A stretch of DNA of 61,050 bases. It comes from Planctomycetota bacterium. Its GTDB lineage: Bacteria > Planctomycetota > Planctomycetia > Pirellulales > Pirellulaceae. Both the position numbers and the translations under genes were made by a program. The stretch is taken from assembly GCA_027622275.1 (NCBI GenBank), contig JAQBZB010000013.1, forward strand, positions 1 to 61,050, written 5' to 3'. This document shows positions 9,230 to 18,368 of this stretch, in pieces. The stretch's first letter is position 1; each line of letters begins with the position of its first letter. The notes below the pieces were generated by a model. The model made no database searches. It was not told the DNA's origin and saw only the letters and a list, made by a program, of their open reading frames with translations.

Positions 9230-9604
9230 GATTGTTGCTCCTCGTTAGATTTTGTCGTGCTGAAGTCGCACGGTGGAAGTGATTCGTTGACGTCCTACAA
9301 CCATCGCAACTGGGATGCCAAACGGAGCATGCGAAACAACTGGACTGGCGAGTTGTCTGTGCAAACGGTTGATTTTACAGACTTTCGCCGGAATTTCTGC
9401 CTTTCCTCGGCGAACGCAATAGTCGAATCGAAACGGGGATCCGACGAACGAATTGCAAACGGCTTTGTAGTTGTGACAAGAGCTGTCGCTGAAAGTTGAG
9501 AATCTGGAGATGATATCGTGATTTCTTGTCAAATGAACTAAAGATGCTGCACGCTCGTGCCGGTAAACGATTGGAAGGAGAGCGGCGAGGGGCGAACTGC
9601 CGCG
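9230..9604. other. Intergenic region, nothing recognised
   Basis: About 375 bp lie between the small gene and the 3' end of the helicase gene. Open frames on both strands look random, with composition unlike real genes here. I see no repeat or strong terminator. Confidence 0.5.
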
Positions 9605-12600
9605 CTAGATCGATGACAAACTCAGTGCCTCCGTCAGCGAATCCAATACCGTAGCCACTTCCTCGACCCGTTTCGCGACTTCGTAGCTCCAATGGCCGTG
9701 ATTGCCGTCGGCATTGACGGCGGCGACCCAACGCTTCGCGGCGGATGCCTTCACTTCTTCCAATGGATCCCAGCCCTTCGTCTCCAGGATCAAGAAACGT
9801 GGTTCATCCGTGTTGAGGCGAATGATGAAGTCGGGTAGGTAGTCGTGCCGCTGGCCGTTGTGCGTGTAGGGGATGAAGAAACCGAGACCCGCATTCTTGA
9901 CGAAAGCGCGAACCATATTGTGGCGATCAATGAGGTAGGCAGCTTGCTGTTCCCACTGTTTCGTGTCGGCCACCACGTAGTTGACGTGGCTCCTGGTGGT
10001 TTCACGCACGTCCTTGGTCGTCCAGTAGTCGACGTCCGCCGTCGATCCAAGACCGCGATGGCTCTCAAATTTGGGCAGTTCCAGATCGGTCTCATCATTC
10101 CCCAACGGCACGATCGCACTGGTCAGCCGTTCGACCATCCAACCATAGTAGGGCGACAAGAAAGCGTCCTTCTTGTCGGCGGGCTTCAGCGGCAGCACTT
10201 TCCGGTCAACATACGCTTGGACGATTTGCACGAACTGCGGAAAGAGAACGTGCGGCGGAACCTCGCACGTGGGCTGCGAGTGATAGTCCTTCGTCAACGA
10301 CCGCGCCATTTCAAAGACCAGTTCCTGCAACCGCTTGCCGTCGCGAAACGATTTCAAAGTGACGTCGTCGATCCGGCCGGGGCCGCTCAGCGACATTCGC
10401 CCTTCGTTATTGACGTTCAAGCCTTTCATTTCGACTTCCGGCGGGATTCGACCTGGTTCGATGTACAGCGGCGGCAGACGGTCCCCATCGACCGAAATGC
10501 CATTGCGGACAGATTGCGTATAGCCATCGACTCGGGGGAATTGAATCTCCAAGTCCGCTCGCTCGGGCAGCGCCATGACGTGATGCCGTTTCGGGCTGGG
10601 CGGTTGCGGGCCGGTCGGATTCGCCTTGAACGGAATCACTTCAAAGGGAACGCCAAAGATTTTTGCGACTTCCTCGGACAGTCTATCCTCGGCGTCGGGT
10701 TCGTAACTCGCCCGGCGCAGTCCGCGGCCGACCACTTGTTCGCAAAGGAGCTGGGACATGAAAGGCCGCAACCCGACGATGTGTGTGACCGTGTTGCAAT
10801 CCCAGCCTTCGGTCAGCATCGCCACGCTGACAATGCAGCGCACATCGCGGCCGGGAGGATGCAGCGGTTTGTCAAGCTTCTTTGCCAGCTCTTCGAAGCC
10901 CGCCGGATAGACCGCTCGCCCCTGAGTGTCCCGCGGCCACTCCATCCGTCCAACCACATCCAGCGTAAACCGCATCCAGCGATCCGCATCGGTTTGTGAA
11001 GTATCGCTCAAGTCCGCATCGCCGACTGCTTTGGAATCGAAGCGCACGGTTCGTTGTTGTCCGTTATTGAGGAACCCTCGAACTTTCAGCGACGGAATGC
11101 CCGGCGGCGGATTGTTCTCGCCAATCCATTCGTAGATCACCTTGGCGAGCTTCGTATTCTTGCAGACGATGATAAACACGGGCGAGCGTCGGTCTTCGGA
11201 ATTGGCCTCCCACTCGTCGCACAAGTCCTGCCACAGCCCGGCGAGCATCGCGATCGGGTGATGAGCGAACTTCAAGATCGCTTCGGGTTTTGGATCGGCG
11301 CGGCGGCCACCTCGCTCGGAAGGAGTCAGTTGAGGCAAGATCCAATGCCAAATGTTGAAGTAGCCCGGAATGTTGGCACCCGTCGTATCACGCACCGCCA
11401 ACTGCGGAATCTTCACGAGCCCAGATTCGATCGCGTCGATCAATCCAAAGTCGCTGACAACCCAAGGAAACGGCCGGTTCGTATCCTTGCCGGCTCGGCC
11501 AAGAAAATACGGCGTCGCGGACAAGTCGATACAAAAGTTGATTCCCCGCAGGCGGTTGACCTTGTCCAAGCCCTCGATCCAAACGGTCGCGCCTTTCACA
11601 AACTCGGCGGCGACGACATCGTCCCCCAGCACTTCGTCGATTGTCAGCTCTTCGTCATCAGCCTCTTCGGCGTGAATGCGGTAGGCGTGATGGGCCTCGT
11701 CGTTCATGACCAGAATGTTCTTCTTGCCGCCCACTTCTCTCAACAAGTCGTTGACGATCTTCGCATCGCTTTCGACATAGCGAGTCGACTGGCAATAAAC
11801 CTTCTTCAGCTTACCGCTCTTGTCGCGTTGCTCTTCCAGCACTTCCAACATGCCAGCGTCAAGCTGCCGGCGGAAATCTTCTTCCGTGAGATAACGGCTA
11901 CCGCGCGCCGTCGTCGTCTTAGGCCCAATGTTGATCAGCTCGCGAGTCACAACGCGCTTGCCCGTCTTGATGACCTTCGAGCTGACACCGCCGACTTGCG
12001 ATGTCTTCGGCTCTAACACGTGCCAGTTAGTGACGATCACATTGCCGCGCGTCAAGTCGCTGCGCATGTGCGGCGGCACCAGATCGCGAGTCACGTACAA
12101 GCTCGCGTCACCCCGCTCGGGGTCCAGTTCGGACAGCCGGTCTCGAATCGTTACGTTCGGACAGATGATCAACACGACGTCCGAGAACCGTGCATCGCCG
12201 GGATCGTTCAGTTTATTGAGAATGCTCCACGCGGCCAGCATCCCCATGACCGTCGTCTTCCCCGCACCAGTTGCCATCTTGCAGGCATAGCGGAGAAATC
12301 CTGCGGCGTCTTGTCCGGCGGGAATCTGCTCGCGGGGAATCTGCACGCCTTGTTTGAAATCCGCGCGGGCTTCGGTCAGAAAGATGATTGTCTCGACCGC
12401 TTCCAATTGAGCAAAGAACAGTCGCCACCGCCGTCCATCCCTTCGCCACCAGTGGAGCAGTTCGAGCGTAATGCGGCTGGCACCTGGATAGCCTTCGTCG
12501 CGCCACGCCTTCACGCGTTCACGAATCCGGTTCACCATCAACAGTCCAATTTGTAGTGCCGGAGCGCGGCCGAACTTGTCCGGCTTCGTCTTCGGATCAC

Positions 12601-12730
12601 GATAGTAGTACATCGCCTTCCGCCGGCCCTTCGCACGAACGGGCTCTTTCCCCTCTTCGATCAGCCAATATTCTGCCGGCTCGTCATAAGGCGAATTCAG
12701 GATCGGGTTGGCAACTTCGTAACCGCTCAT
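9605..12730 (-). CDS. Helicase-nuclease restriction protein, BPTD_3080-like (type III Res-like)
   Basis: The 1041-residue protein has a superfamily 2 helicase core and a C-terminal nuclease. Walker A is KMATGAGKTT at 151-160, the DEAH-like box is NDEAHHAYR near 345, motif III is DLSATPYF near 408, and motifs V-VI lie in the stretch MLTEGWDC to QVVGRGLRR near 650-680. Near the end, DYLPDFIIR followed by LILETKG (about 960-985) is a PD-(D/E)xK nuclease signature. It is the third gene of a coupled operon after a DNA methyltransferase and an AAA ATPase; its ATG overlaps the ATPase stop (ATGA). It probably translocates on DNA and cleaves unmodified DNA. Confidence 0.87.
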   Translation of the reverse strand: MSGYEVANPILNSPYDEPAEYWLIEEGKEPVRAKGRRKAMYYYRDPKTKPDKFGRAPALQIGLLMVNRIRERVKAWRDEGYPGASRITLELLHWWRRDGRRWRLFFAQLEAVETIIFLTEARADFKQGVQIPREQIPAGQDAAGFLRYACKMATGAGKTTVMGMLAAWSILNKLNDPGDARFSDVVLIICPNVTIRDRLSELDPERGDASLYVTRDLVPPHMRSDLTRGNVIVTNWHVLEPKTSQVGGVSSKVIKTGKRVVTRELINIGPKTTTARGSRYLTEEDFRRQLDAGMLEVLEEQRDKSGKLKKVYCQSTRYVESDAKIVNDLLREVGGKKNILVMNDEAHHAYRIHAEEADDEELTIDEVLGDDVVAAEFVKGATVWIEGLDKVNRLRGINFCIDLSATPYFLGRAGKDTNRPFPWVVSDFGLIDAIESGLVKIPQLAVRDTTGANIPGYFNIWHWILPQLTPSERGGRRADPKPEAILKFAHHPIAMLAGLWQDLCDEWEANSEDRRSPVFIIVCKNTKLAKVIYEWIGENNPPPGIPSLKVRGFLNNGQQRTVRFDSKAVGDADLSDTSQTDADRWMRFTLDVVGRMEWPRDTQGRAVYPAGFEELAKKLDKPLHPPGRDVRCIVSVAMLTEGWDCNTVTHIVGLRPFMSQLLCEQVVGRGLRRASYEPDAEDRLSEEVAKIFGVPFEVIPFKANPTGPQPPSPKRHHVMALPERADLEIQFPRVDGYTQSVRNGISVDGDRLPPLYIEPGRIPPEVEMKGLNVNNEGRMSLSGPGRIDDVTLKSFRDGKRLQELVFEMARSLTKDYHSQPTCEVPPHVLFPQFVQIVQAYVDRKVLPLKPADKKDAFLSPYYGWMVERLTSAIVPLGNDETDLELPKFESHRGLGSTADVDYWTTKDVRETTRSHVNYVVADTKQWEQQAAYLIDRHNMVRAFVKNAGLGFFIPYTHNGQRHDYLPDFIIRLNTDEPRFLILETKGWDPLEEVKASAAKRWVAAVNADGNHGHWSYEVAKRVEEVATVLDSLTEALSLSSI

Positions 12731-14376
12731 AAGTTGAAAGCCTTCTGGATCAGGTCCAACTTCTCTTTCACTTCGGGATGGATTTCGTCAGGCGTCATCA
12801 CCGCAGCGATCTGGAAGAATTCGGTATAAGGCATGCCGGCCAATCCCGCTGCGTCCAATGCTGGTGGAATGAGATTGGTGCGAGCTTTTGTCGTCTTCAA
12901 GAAATCGAGGTCGCGAAGCGGATCGTTCATGAACGCCGGCGGCCAATTCTCTTGGAAATAAGTCTGCAAGTCGCGGAGATGGGGTGCGGCGGCGGTCGGA
13001 GAGCCAACTTTCTCTCCGACGAATCGCGCGATCGCGGTAGGGTGGAACAAATAGCTTTCAATCTCGTACCGATTCCATCGCAATCTCTGAAATCCGGTCC
13101 CAGTGATAGGTTGTGACTGAATGTGCGAATGGGCATCACCGTCAACGAGTTCGAGTCCCGGCAACGAATCGTTGATCAGCAGCAGTTTGTCGTAATAATC
13201 TCGCGACTTGATACCGCTTGCTCCCACCCGGTGTTCGGTCACGTAACTCTTGGTCAGAATTCGATTGGTTTCCAAGAGCTTGACTAGCGGGTGTCCGAGT
13301 GTTTTCGCCCATGCCAAGAGAATGTCGCGATCGGTGTAGTCTTCCGTGAACAGCACGCCCAGTGAGTCTTGCGCAAGCATCACGTCCATATTGGTCAGCA
13401 CGCGCATCGCTTCCGCCAGCCGAGTTCGATCGGCAACGCTGTTCAGTAGCTGCGGTTTGTTAAACAACATGCACAACTGCTCCGGTGCGACCGAGTTGAT
13501 AATCACCTCGGAGTGTGTGGCGATGATGAGCTGGGACTTCTGCGCGATCGCTACGGCTTGAAGCTCGTGATAGATCGAATCTTGTAGCAGCACGTGCAAG
13601 TGAGCATCCGGTTCATCGAGCAACAGCACGGAGGCGGGACGGGCATGCAGGAATGTCAACAGCATCAGGACTTGCTGAAAGCCGCTGCCGGCGCTGGCAA
13701 TGTCAAAGCGCGGCCCGCCCGCGTTGACTTTGTACTCCGCTACGATATCAGCGACCGTCGCATCGGGAGGCAGTAGCGTGAATCCAAACAGGCGTTGTAT
13801 ACCGGCAACCAGACTCTCCCAGGAGTTCCCTTCGTGCGCCATCACGAGGAGGTTCCTCAAGACATCGCCCGGCTTTCCTTGCCCGAGCAATTGTTGAATC
13901 TTCGGCTCGCGATAGACCGGTTCGTCGGTCGAGAGTCCGGTCATGGATGGAACGTAGACCGCCGACGGTTGAAGTTCCCTTAACTTCCCAGGGGCAGCGT
14001 CCGGAAGCGGCCGAACGTAGATTTGCTCGGTGCTATCCGCGCGAAGCTCCATCGTCACCGTGCTACCGTCGAGAAACTTTATTTCGATCTCGATCGTTCC
14101 TTCGTACTGGCGATCCTTCCAGAGCAGGTCGAAAGCTTTCAACGGGACTGAATAGAACGCCGGGCGGCTGATTGGCACTTTCGTGTAATGTCCGCCGTGA
14201 CGTTGGAAGTCGTTTCGTCGCCTCCATTGATCCAGCGCAAACGCGAATGTGGCAATCGCCTGTAGCAACGTCGTCTTGCCGCAGTTGTTCGGGCCGGCAA
14301 CGACGACGTGTCCAGGGATGGAAAATGTGACTTCTTCAAACCGCTTGAACCGGCGGATGGTGACTTCGCGGATCAT
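12727..14376 (-). CDS. AAA ATPase with OLD-like TOPRIM region, restriction operon component
   Basis: The protein has 549 residues, starting MIREVTIRRFKRFEEV. The ABC/SMC-type ATPase part has Walker A GPNNCGKTT near 30, the Walker B segment LLLDEPDAHLH near 255 and the switch histidine in IIATHSEV near 290. The second half (FTEDYTDRDIL near 345, LVDGDAH near 420) resembles the TOPRIM nuclease region of OLD-family proteins, though degenerate. The start is set at 14376 because its ATG overlaps the methyltransferase stop (ATGA). The longer open frame upstream is a shadow of the methyltransferase. It may act as sensor or nuclease alongside the helicase. Confidence 0.8.
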   Translation of the reverse strand: MIREVTIRRFKRFEEVTFSIPGHVVVAGPNNCGKTTLLQAIATFAFALDQWRRRNDFQRHGGHYTKVPISRPAFYSVPLKAFDLLWKDRQYEGTIEIEIKFLDGSTVTMELRADSTEQIYVRPLPDAAPGKLRELQPSAVYVPSMTGLSTDEPVYREPKIQQLLGQGKPGDVLRNLLVMAHEGNSWESLVAGIQRLFGFTLLPPDATVADIVAEYKVNAGGPRFDIASAGSGFQQVLMLLTFLHARPASVLLLDEPDAHLHVLLQDSIYHELQAVAIAQKSQLIIATHSEVIINSVAPEQLCMLFNKPQLLNSVADRTRLAEAMRVLTNMDVMLAQDSLGVLFTEDYTDRDILLAWAKTLGHPLVKLLETNRILTKSYVTEHRVGASGIKSRDYYDKLLLINDSLPGLELVDGDAHSHIQSQPITGTGFQRLRWNRYEIESYLFHPTAIARFVGEKVGSPTAAAPHLRDLQTYFQENWPPAFMNDPLRDLDFLKTTKARTNLIPPALDAAGLAGMPYTEFFQIAAVMTPDEIHPEVKEKLDLIQKAFNL

Positions 14377-17192
14377 TTCGACTTGCCCTCGCTCAAATCC
14401 TTGACCACCATCAACTCGTTCCCGCGATCGTCGATCACTTTCACGGCGATCTTGTTGTGCTCGCCGGGTTCGAACGGGGCGCTCAGCGTGCCGGCCAAGT
14501 GGTCCCAGACGCTGTCGTCGTGCGTGCCCTTCAACGCTTTGCGGATGCTGTCCCAGGCGCGAGTCCGAGGAAAGAACGCTTGGCAAACATGAAAACACAT
14601 GTCGTTGTAGTCCGTATCGAGCAGCCACGCCGGGACATCGTTGCCGGGGCGGTTGTCGACGTCCAGCGTCGTCGGGTCGAAAACGTCCATCCCCAACAGC
14701 TCGACTTGCAGCTTGGGATCTTTCTTGCCGCCCGTGCGATGCAGCTTCACGTCGGGCAGGCCGCAGACGCTGAAGATCTGGCTGCTCCGCATGTTCTTCA
14801 GCAGGTCGCCCATCATCAGGTCCGGTGTGGCTTGGACGTAGGTGGCCGGAATCCCCGCAATCGCGTCGGCATGTTCGATGAACTCGCGGGCCTTCGGCTG
14901 GATCGCAAAGCCGATCACGTACAAGTGCGTATAGCTCTTGGCGCTGGCTTCGCGAGCCGCTTCGAACACCAGCTTCTCGCTGACCGCGCCGTTCTCGGGT
15001 CCGAACACGAACCCGACCGGTTCCGTGGCGTAAGCTTCCAGCTTGCGGTCCTCTGGCAAGCTGGAAGCTTGCCCCACGACCAGCGCCTCGGCGGACAGCG
15101 ACAGGGTTTTGGCGGGCTTGCGGAGATTGTGCAGTTGGATGGTTCGATTGCCGGACAGCCGCAGCATGGGACTGCGGCGGAGGATCTCGATCATCCGTTC
15201 TTCAAAGTTGGCATGTTCGACGGCGTGGCTGGTCGAGCCATCCGGCTGGCCGTCGCCATCCAAATCGACCGGCGTGGGAATCGTCGCCTCGACACAGAAC
15301 GGCCCCGCCACCCGCGTGACTTTCTTTTCTTGCTCGGGGCGGTCGACCAAGACTTCTTCCTTGGGCGGCTCGTTGTTGGCGATGCTCTTAAGCGTGATGT
15401 GCGGCACCAACCCGCCGACCTCTTCGCCTTTCTTGTTTTGCTTCCGCTTGTAGACGAACCCGCCCGACGGCCCGCGCGATTCGTCTTGCAACTGATACCA
15501 AGGAAAAGTCGCTATCAGCAGCCGCTGGCGAGCCAGCGCGAGCGGAACGCGGCTGGTATCCATCGTGATCCATCGCCGCCCCCATTGCTCGGCCACATAC
15601 GCCGTCGTCCCGCTACCGCAAGTCGGATCGAGCACGAGGTCGCCGGGGTCGGTCGTCATGAGTAGGCAGCGCCGTACGACCTCGATGTTCGTTTGCACGA
15701 CATACGTTTTGTCCATTCCGCTGCCTGATTGAGTGTCACTCCACAGGCTTGTCAGTTCTATTGCGGGAAAGTCATTGAGGAATCGAACGTAGCTAAGGGA
15801 ATTACCTTGGATTTCCAATCGACGAGCGTTCGCGAGGTTATCCATTCCCTTCACCGTCGTCGTCCATCCGCGATTGCCGGACGGAAAGAACTCGCGTCCT
15901 TCATATGTCACTCCAAAATACATCGCAGAGCCCGGTCCCGAGGGTCGGCCCTGCCGTTGGCTTTGAAGTAGCTGTAGTCGATACGGCCTTGCGCCACTTG
16001 GAAGCGAATCGGCGTTCTTTTTTTCGTGGCGATTCAGGCGACGTCGAGTACCGTCTGGCAATTCAACGTAAGTGTAGGCGGCATCATCTCCGAATTGCCG
16101 TGACGTAAGGATTGGGTTGTACTTCAATCGTTCGATGTCCTTCGCGTACCAAACAAGGTAATCGCAAGTTCCCGCCATGTAACGAGCCGTTTGTCCGGCC
16201 GTCTTCTTGAAAGTAATCACAGCGACGGAATTAGCCGACCCAAAAACTTCGTCCATCACCTCGCGCACATGATGCACGTTCTCATCGCTAATCTGCACAA
16301 AAACGCTTCCACTCGGATGCAGCAACTCCCGCGCAACTTGCAGCCGGTCACGCAAGTACGTCAAATACGAATGCAGCCCCAGCTCCCAGGTGTCGCGATA
16401 GGCTTGCACCATCTCGGGCTCGCGGGTCATGTCGTCGTCGTCGCCGTGCTTGACGTCGCGGCGGCGGACGAAGGGCTGGAAATTGCTGCCGAACTTGACG
16501 CCGTAGGGCGGGTCCATGTAGATCATTTGGACTTGCCCGCCAAGTCCTTCGTAGTGGACCAGCGAGTTCATCACGACCAGCGAGTCGCCCAGGATCATGC
16601 GGTTGACCCAATCGTCCTGGAACTCGTACGCCTTGAGGATCTGGTCGGTGATCGGATGCTGGGGATCGGCGAAGAAGTCCAGCAGCAGTTGATCGGCCCC
16701 CGCCTGCTTCCGCTTGTGCCCGGTCAGCGTTTCGATGATCGCCTCGGTGCTCAGCCGCTCGTGAACGAACAGCGGCAAGGTCAGCACGTCGAACGACAAC
16801 CGCTCGGCCTTGCCCGCCCAATTTAAAAACGGCGCGCCCAACCGCCGCAGCTTCCCCGCCGCCGACTCAAGCCGCGTCTGAACCGCTTGCAGCTGCTGGC
16901 TCAATCGCGACGATGCGTCCGCATCCAGTTCGCCTTGCAGTTGTGCGGTCAGTGCGTTCAACTCGGCCGAGGCATCCAGCACTTCGGCGATCCACCGCTC
17001 GCCTTCCTCGCGGGCCGGATTCTGGCCGTCCCATTGCAGTTCGGGAGCCAGCGACGAATCGTAGCGGTAGGTGGTGGGCGGCTTCTTCTTTTTGAATTGC
17101 GACTGCGTCCCCACATCCGGCCGCGCCACCGCCTTGGTCTCGCGGTGCTGATAGCTCTCGGTCAAGCCTTTTGCCGATTTCTTTTTCGCCAT
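14373..17192 (-). CDS. Site-specific DNA methyltransferase (type III Mod-like)
   Basis: This adenine or N4-cytosine DNA methyltransferase of 939 residues has the beta-class motif order. The catalytic DPPY lies at 227-230, and the SAM-binding LDPTCGSGTT follows near 520. The N-terminal 190 residues are helical; the long C-terminal part (about 600-939) has no motif I recognise. It heads the operon with the ATPase and helicase-nuclease, so it should protect host DNA. A 53-bp palindromic element (15025-15077) lies in frame and encodes about residues 706-722 (GQASSLPEDRKLEAYAT) without breaking the frame. Confidence 0.87.
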   Translation of the reverse strand: MAKKKSAKGLTESYQHRETKAVARPDVGTQSQFKKKKPPTTYRYDSSLAPELQWDGQNPAREEGERWIAEVLDASAELNALTAQLQGELDADASSRLSQQLQAVQTRLESAAGKLRRLGAPFLNWAGKAERLSFDVLTLPLFVHERLSTEAIIETLTGHKRKQAGADQLLLDFFADPQHPITDQILKAYEFQDDWVNRMILGDSLVVMNSLVHYEGLGGQVQMIYMDPPYGVKFGSNFQPFVRRRDVKHGDDDDMTREPEMVQAYRDTWELGLHSYLTYLRDRLQVARELLHPSGSVFVQISDENVHHVREVMDEVFGSANSVAVITFKKTAGQTARYMAGTCDYLVWYAKDIERLKYNPILTSRQFGDDAAYTYVELPDGTRRRLNRHEKKNADSLPSGARPYRLQLLQSQRQGRPSGPGSAMYFGVTYEGREFFPSGNRGWTTTVKGMDNLANARRLEIQGNSLSYVRFLNDFPAIELTSLWSDTQSGSGMDKTYVVQTNIEVVRRCLLMTTDPGDLVLDPTCGSGTTAYVAEQWGRRWITMDTSRVPLALARQRLLIATFPWYQLQDESRGPSGGFVYKRKQNKKGEEVGGLVPHITLKSIANNEPPKEEVLVDRPEQEKKVTRVAGPFCVEATIPTPVDLDGDGQPDGSTSHAVEHANFEERMIEILRRSPMLRLSGNRTIQLHNLRKPAKTLSLSAEALVVGQASSLPEDRKLEAYATEPVGFVFGPENGAVSEKLVFEAAREASAKSYTHLYVIGFAIQPKAREFIEHADAIAGIPATYVQATPDLMMGDLLKNMRSSQIFSVCGLPDVKLHRTGGKKDPKLQVELLGMDVFDPTTLDVDNRPGNDVPAWLLDTDYNDMCFHVCQAFFPRTRAWDSIRKALKGTHDDSVWDHLAGTLSAPFEPGEHNKIAVKVIDDRGNELMVVKDLSEGKSK
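15025..15077. repeat. Family A palindromic element inserted in frame in the methyltransferase gene
   Basis: The 22-nt arms (15025-15046 and 15056-15077) match at 20 of 22 positions around a 9-nt loop. The right arm read in reverse starts GTGGGGCAAGCTTCCAG, the family A pattern seen in intergenic copies at 4254, 33673 and 53162. The minus strand stays open through it. Confidence 0.8.
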
Positions 17193-17298
17193 ACGCCCGG
17201 CTTTCCCTGATTCAAACGCGCCACGAGGTGACTTCGCGGTTTAGAAGGCTACAGGATACCAAATGACGCGGTAGTGTGGGCGAGGGACGGAAATAGAA

Positions 17299-17384
17299 GT
17301 AGGCCGGAACAAGTCTGCGCAGTTCCGGCATCAGCCAAACGTCACATGCCCGCCGGAACTGCGCAAAGCCTTGTTCCGTCCTAC
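17299..17384. repeat. Nested inverted repeat upstream of the methyltransferase operon
   Basis: Arms 17299-17329 and 17352-17384 pair along about 30 bp with two mismatches and a small bulge; the loop is 22 nt. Each arm is itself palindromic at its ends (CCGGAAC and GTTCCGG). The right end nearly touches the stop of the SprT-like gene at 17389. Confidence 0.8.
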
Positions 17385-17388
17385 TCGA

Positions 17389-18165
17389 CTACTCGACGGG
17401 TTTCAGCAGCCCAACCGGGACGTAGAACTTGGCGTACCGCTTGCCGTCGGTGTAGCGGATACCGCGACTGTCTTCGACCAACACAGTTGCGCGTTTCGTG
17501 ATGCGATTGACGACACCGACATAATGCTGACCGTCGACTCGAAACGAGACTCGGCTGCCCGCTTTGACGCCGAACTTGGTGAGCGCACGCTCGCGCGGTG
17601 TGATCAGCTGGTGCGTGTGTTCGGTGTGGCTGAAGAAGCGATTGGCGATCGATTGAAAGCGCGGGGCCGAGCAGCTTGAGTTCTTCCAGAGCATGAACTC
17701 GATGAGATGCACCAGCTCGTGCTCGAAAATTCGTTGCAGCGATTCCAGCCGGTCGCGACACTCGATGCCGCTCATCACGATCGGCCGATCAACGTCGTGA
17801 AACGTCTGGAACAGCAGCGTCGTCGAGACCGCAATTTCGTATTCGGTTGTCACTTCTTTGGTCCGGCGATCACGATGCTGCAAGCGCGTCGCCTTGCCGG
17901 CGGATTGCGTCATCCGTTTCGAGAGCCGGAAGCGGAGCGGAGCGGAGCCCAAAGCTTGGCGACAGCCCCCGGCGAAGAACCGTTCGTCGTACAAGTCGAA
18001 CAAGCGTTCCAAGTCAGCTGGATGAATTGACTTGAAATTCCCCGCCTCCAGATATTTGGAATGGCGGAGCGTCTCGTCGTAGATGCTGCGCGTCCTCGCG
18101 GTAATTGTTTCGGGAGCCACTCGTTCCCGCTCGATCGTCTGTTGGAGTTCCATTTCCATGAGCAT
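17389..18165 (-). CDS. SprT-like zinc metalloprotease-fold protein
   Basis: The protein has 258 residues. HELVHLIEF near residue 145 is an HExxH zinc site, and SHTEHTHQ about 35 residues later could give the third ligand. The surrounding pattern (FDLYDERFFAGG, LRFRLSKRMT) is that of SprT-like proteins. The last 70 residues (FGVKAGSRVSFRVDGQHYVG) form a small beta domain that may bind nucleic acid. SprT/Spartan proteins cut DNA-protein crosslinks, but the substrate here is unknown. Two start codons (18165 and 18159) are plausible. It is divergent from the PA14 gene. Confidence 0.7.
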   Translation of the reverse strand: MLMEMELQQTIERERVAPETITARTRSIYDETLRHSKYLEAGNFKSIHPADLERLFDLYDERFFAGGCRQALGSAPLRFRLSKRMTQSAGKATRLQHRDRRTKEVTTEYEIAVSTTLLFQTFHDVDRPIVMSGIECRDRLESLQRIFEHELVHLIEFMLWKNSSCSAPRFQSIANRFFSHTEHTHQLITPRERALTKFGVKAGSRVSFRVDGQHYVGVVNRITKRATVLVEDSRGIRYTDGKRYAKFYVPVGLLKPVE

Positions 18166-18286
18166 CCGGTTCCGCCTCGTGCTGGCAATTCTAGCGAGAG
18201 TATAGAGTCATCGGTAGAACTCCGCAGCGCGATTCATTTATTGAAGCTGGACAAAGTCCTCAATTTGAACAACTGAATGCCCCTGT

Positions 18287-18342
18287 GGTAGGAAGCGGAG
18301 CGCTGGATTTCACGAAATCCATCTGCTAAAACAGTCGCTACC
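18287..18342. repeat. Imperfect nested palindrome upstream of the PA14 gene
   Basis: The ends GGTAG (18287) and CTACC (to 18342) pair, and a central GGATTT-CACG-AAATCC hairpin lies at 18305-18320. The middle of the arms is diverged. It ends about 27 bp before the start of the next gene. Confidence 0.5.
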
Positions 18343-18368
18343 GCTTTGCTTTGAAAAGGGGGGTAGCG

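Noticed and set aside
9245-9532. 95-codon minus-strand open frame in the 9.2-9.6 kb gap
   Set aside because: No ribosome binding site, composition unlike a protein, and an equally long frame on the other strand.
14377-14628. N-terminal extension of the AAA ATPase
   Set aside because: Arg-rich shadow of the methyltransferase 3' end; the ATGA overlap at 14373-14376 gives the real start.
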